Below are positions 5,174 through 7,241 of a stretch of DNA of 7,241 bases, piece after piece. Within the stretch, counting starts at the first letter, position 1. Every line of letters begins with the position of its first letter. The notes below the pieces were generated by a model. That model did not search any database. It saw only the letters and a program-made list of their open reading frames with translations, and was not told the DNA's origin. This stretch comes from Bryobacterales bacterium (lineage in GTDB: Bacteria; Acidobacteriota; Terriglobia; Bryobacterales; Bryobacteraceae), in NCBI GenBank assembly GCA_003164075.1, contig PLRZ01000182.1:28114-35354 (forward strand), given 5' to 3'. Both the position numbers and the translations under genes were made by a program.

Positions 5174-7030
5174 ATGGGCTTTCGATTGGCCTTCGTATTT
5201 CTGGCGCTGGCTCCCTTCACGATTCGCGCACAGTCCCCCGCGTCGCCGTGCGGCGGTACGCCAGCTTACAACTCGTGCGAGCTGGTCTTCGAACTGAGCG
5301 ATGCGGACGCCGCCAAACACCCCGATCCCTACCGCACGGCGGAACTCTCGGTCAACTTCCGTTCGCCGCGCCAACACAGCTATGTCCTGCCCGGATTCTG
5401 GGACGGCGGCCGCCGCATGGTGGTTCGCTTCTCGCCCGTGGAAGCGGGCCAATGGGACTACCTGGTGACCAGCAACATCAATACCTGGGACGGTCAGAAG
5501 GGCAATTTCACGGCCGCCGCTTCCGAGTCCAAGGGCTTCATCCATCCCGCGGCGCTGCACCATTGGGCCTATAGCGAAAAAGCCAACGGCCTCGATCAGG
5601 GCCACCTCTGGATGGGCGTCAGCGAGCCGCGCTTCGCTTTTCTGGATGACGCCGCTTTCCACGCGGTAGTCGACGCGCGCGCCGCCCAGAAATTCAACCA
5701 TCTGCGCGGCCCCATCTTTGGCCAGGGCTCCGACCCCGCGCTCTTCCAAGGCCCCGACGTCCCCAACCTCGCCTTCTTCCAGCGCCTCGACCAGCGCGTC
5801 CGCTATCTCAACCAGAAGGGGCTCATCGCCGACCTGGTGCTGGTCCGCCGCCCCGGCGACCTGCTGCGCCTGGTCCCTTCGCAGGACCAACTCCGCCGCT
5901 TTGCCCGCTACATCGCCGGCCGCTACGCTGCCATGGACGTCACCTGGCAACTTGTGGAGGAGTTCGAAGGCGAGGTGGACGCCCGCGCTCTGTTGAAGGA
6001 TTTCGGCGCCGCGTTGAAGCAGGCCGACCCTTATCTGCATCCGCGGACGGCTGGCGCGCGCGTCACTTCGGCGCCGCTATTGGACGATGGCTGGATGAAT
6101 TTCGCCGCCTACGGTTCCCCCGACGATGCCGTGGCCGCCGTGGAGCACCAGCTCTTTCCGGTGCCGTTCGTCAGCCTGAGCGTCGGCCGCGAGGATAGCG
6201 GGGCGGGGAAGTCCGACCCCAACGATGTGGACGCCGCCACCTTTCGCCGCCGCTTGTGGAACGCCACCATGGACGGCGAATCCGTCACTTATGCCAATAC
6301 CGGCTCCGGCGCGCAGTATACCGATTCTCCCGGCGCCAAACAGATGACCGTCTGGTACGACCTCCTGTCCGGCACGCGCTTCTGGGAGCTCGAGCCGTTT
6401 TTCGATGTGGATAACGGCCGCGGACTGGCGCTCGAAGGCGTCGAATACCTGATCTATATTGAGAAGCCGGGACCGCTCGAACTGATCGTCGCGAAGCACT
6501 CGTACGACGTTTTCTGGATCGACCCCGCTAATGGCGAGTCGGTCCGCAGGAAATTCAGCGGCGACCATTTCACCATGGAGCCGCCCGACCGCTCGCACGA
6601 CTGGATCCTTCACGTGGTGCGCTTGTCGCACATGGAGGGTATGAATAAGTCGTATAAGTTCGAGTCGCGTGAGGACTCGGAAGGCAATCCGCTGCCCATC
6701 GCGATGCAGGAGATCGAGGCCAACACCGCCAAAGTGCCGTTCGTCATCGAACAGCCCACCGGCGATCTTTCGGTCTCCAAGCCGGTCGCGTTTTCCGCCA
6801 AACTCACCAGGGAAAGCCGCGCCACCCGCTCCATGATGTGGGTGTGGACCGGCGACGCTTCGGGCCAGGGACAGGGCTATCGCGTGCTGGCCACCAGCCA
6901 GAAGGGCACTTTCCCGCTGCCGGCCGGCCTCGCGGCGACTTATCCCGCGGTGATGCATCTCCGCCTGTACGGCATGAATGCCAATGGCAAGGTCTATGAA
7001 GTGGATGCCGGCTGTGGACTGAACCAGTGA
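5174..7030 (+). CDS. Secreted DUF5060-domain protein with glycosidase-like barrel, 618 aa
   Basis: A Sec signal (residues 1-19, cleavage near IRA-Q) is followed by a DUF5060 beta-sandwich (about 34-121: Leu-Ser-Val-Asn-Phe, Leu-Pro-Gly-Phe-Trp-Asp-Gly, Val-Arg-Phe-Ser-Pro). Next is a divergent (beta/alpha)8 region (about 122-380) of the DUF4038/apiosidase-like kind. Trp-Gln-Leu-Val-Glu-Glu (258-263) sits where the acid/base glutamate is expected. Gly-Arg-Glu-Asp (338-341), before a Phe-Arg-Arg-Arg-Leu-Trp-Asn-Ala helix, is where the nucleophile glutamate is expected. Residues about 385-480 resemble the putative collagen-binding domain often attached to such enzymes (Val-Phe-Trp-Ile-Asp-Pro-Ala-Asn-Gly), and about 490-618 look like another beta-sandwich. 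The likely role is breakdown or binding of a glycan outside the cytoplasm; the substrate is unknown. The start at ATG 5174 is chosen because it begins the signal peptide, although the frame stays open upstream to 3872 through antisense of hemH. The stop overlaps the tsaB start. Confidence 0.85.
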   Translation: MGFRLAFVFLALAPFTIRAQSPASPCGGTPAYNSCELVFELSDADAAKHPDPYRTAELSVNFRSPRQHSYVLPGFWDGGRRMVVRFSPVEAGQWDYLVTSNINTWDGQKGNFTAAASESKGFIHPAALHHWAYSEKANGLDQGHLWMGVSEPRFAFLDDAAFHAVVDARAAQKFNHLRGPIFGQGSDPALFQGPDVPNLAFFQRLDQRVRYLNQKGLIADLVLVRRPGDLLRLVPSQDQLRRFARYIAGRYAAMDVTWQLVEEFEGEVDARALLKDFGAALKQADPYLHPRTAGARVTSAPLLDDGWMNFAAYGSPDDAVAAVEHQLFPVPFVSLSVGREDSGAGKSDPNDVDAATFRRRLWNATMDGESVTYANTGSGAQYTDSPGAKQMTVWYDLLSGTRFWELEPFFDVDNGRGLALEGVEYLIYIEKPGPLELIVAKHSYDVFWIDPANGESVRRKFSGDHFTMEPPDRSHDWILHVVRLSHMEGMNKSYKFESREDSEGNPLPIAMQEIEANTAKVPFVIEQPTGDLSVSKPVAFSAKLTRESRATRSMMWVWTGDASGQGQGYRVLATSQKGTFPLPAGLAATYPAVMHLRLYGMNANGKVYEVDAGCGLNQ

Positions 7031-7241
7031 GCCGCCTGATTCTGGCGGTGGATACCACCGGCGAATATGGCAGCCTGGCGCTGGTGCGCAGCGGAGAGCC
7101 GCGGGGCGGGGAACTGCTCGACGAGGTCGTGCTGCACGCTCCCAACGGTTTTGGGCAGGTGCTCTATGGGCATCTGGCGGAGCTGTTGGATCGCCATTCG
7201 CTGAAGCCTTGCGACATCGACTGTTTCGCCGCGGCGTCCGG
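7027..7241 (+). CDS. tsaB: tRNA threonylcarbamoyladenosine synthesis protein TsaB (N-terminal part, cut by window edge)
   Basis: The visible 71 codons from GTG 7027 read MSRLILAVDTTGEYGSLALV and later Asp-Ile-Asp-Cys-Phe-Ala-Ala-Ala-Ser-Gly. This is the start of a TsaB ASKHA-fold protein: a first nucleotide-fold strand with Asp-Thr-Thr, then the strand leading into the conserved Gly-Pro-Gly-Ser-Phe-Thr-Gly loop that would lie just beyond the window. TsaB partners TsaD and TsaE in the cytoplasm to make t6A at position 37 of ANN-decoding tRNAs. The start codon overlaps the preceding stop (GTGA, 7027-7030), so translation is probably coupled to the exported DUF5060 gene. The His seen in many TsaB proteins before the first long helix (as in REHS-type motifs) appears here as Gly-Phe-Gly-Gln-Val-Leu. 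Confidence 0.9.
   Translation, partial: MSRLILAVDTTGEYGSLALVRSGEPRGGELLDEVVLHAPNGFGQVLYGHLAELLDRHSLKPCDIDCFAAAS

Noticed and set aside
5165..6040. A 291-aa minus-strand frame opposite the DUF5060 gene
   Set aside because: Antisense shadow of high-GC coding sequence with no recognisable domain. The same applies to the long minus frames at 1937-2548, 2573-3211 and 6077-6958.
3872..7030. A 1052-aa plus-strand frame that could be read as a large fusion protein
   Set aside because: Its first 434 codons are antisense to the DUF433 gene and to hemH, are rich in His, Arg and Pro, and have no recognisable domain. The real protein begins at ATG 5174 with a signal peptide.

Overview
The window looks like a piece of a GC-rich soil bacterium chromosome, most plausibly an acidobacterium of the Solibacter/Bryobacter type. 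This is inference. It rests on the style of the exported carbohydrate-related proteins (a twin-arginine barrel protein and a DUF5060/collagen-binding-like protein), on the TsaB variant, and on intergenic repeat sequence between 3576 and 3840 that resembles interspersed repeats I remember from Solibacter genomes. No rRNA, tRNA, CRISPR array or intact insertion sequence is visible.

Layout. Bases 1-660 hold no gene I can support, only a few short inverted repeats. Bases 661-1806 hold three small plus-strand genes of lower GC than the rest: an unrecognised cytoplasmic protein of about 120 aa, a secreted protein of about 146 aa whose start overlaps the previous stop (ATGA), and a protein of about 89 aa with a phage-protein look (possible DUF7303 relative). 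Bases 1807-2053 are a leader region with an extended -10-like box and a small inverted repeat just before the ribosome binding site of the next gene. Bases 2054-3535 encode a Tat-exported, glycosidase-barrel-like protein of 493 aa. Bases 3536-3856 are a repeat-rich intergenic patch between convergent genes.

On the minus strand, hemH (ferrochelatase, 5137-4178) is followed after 3 bases by a DUF433 antitoxin-like gene (4174-3857), for which no toxin gene is visible. On the plus strand, starting only 36 bases from hemH and divergent from it, is a secreted 618-aa protein (DUF5060, barrel, collagen-binding-like and beta-rich C-terminal parts; 5174-7030). Its stop overlaps the GTG start of tsaB (tRNA t6A synthesis), which runs off the right edge.

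How it fits together: hemH and tsaB are housekeeping genes embedded among exported sugar-polymer genes, while the left 1.8 kb looks like an accessory insertion of small orphan genes. I do not see a complete new defence or mobile system. The most unusual parts are the low-GC small-gene trio, the repeat patch, and the very tight divergent hemH/DUF5060 start region.
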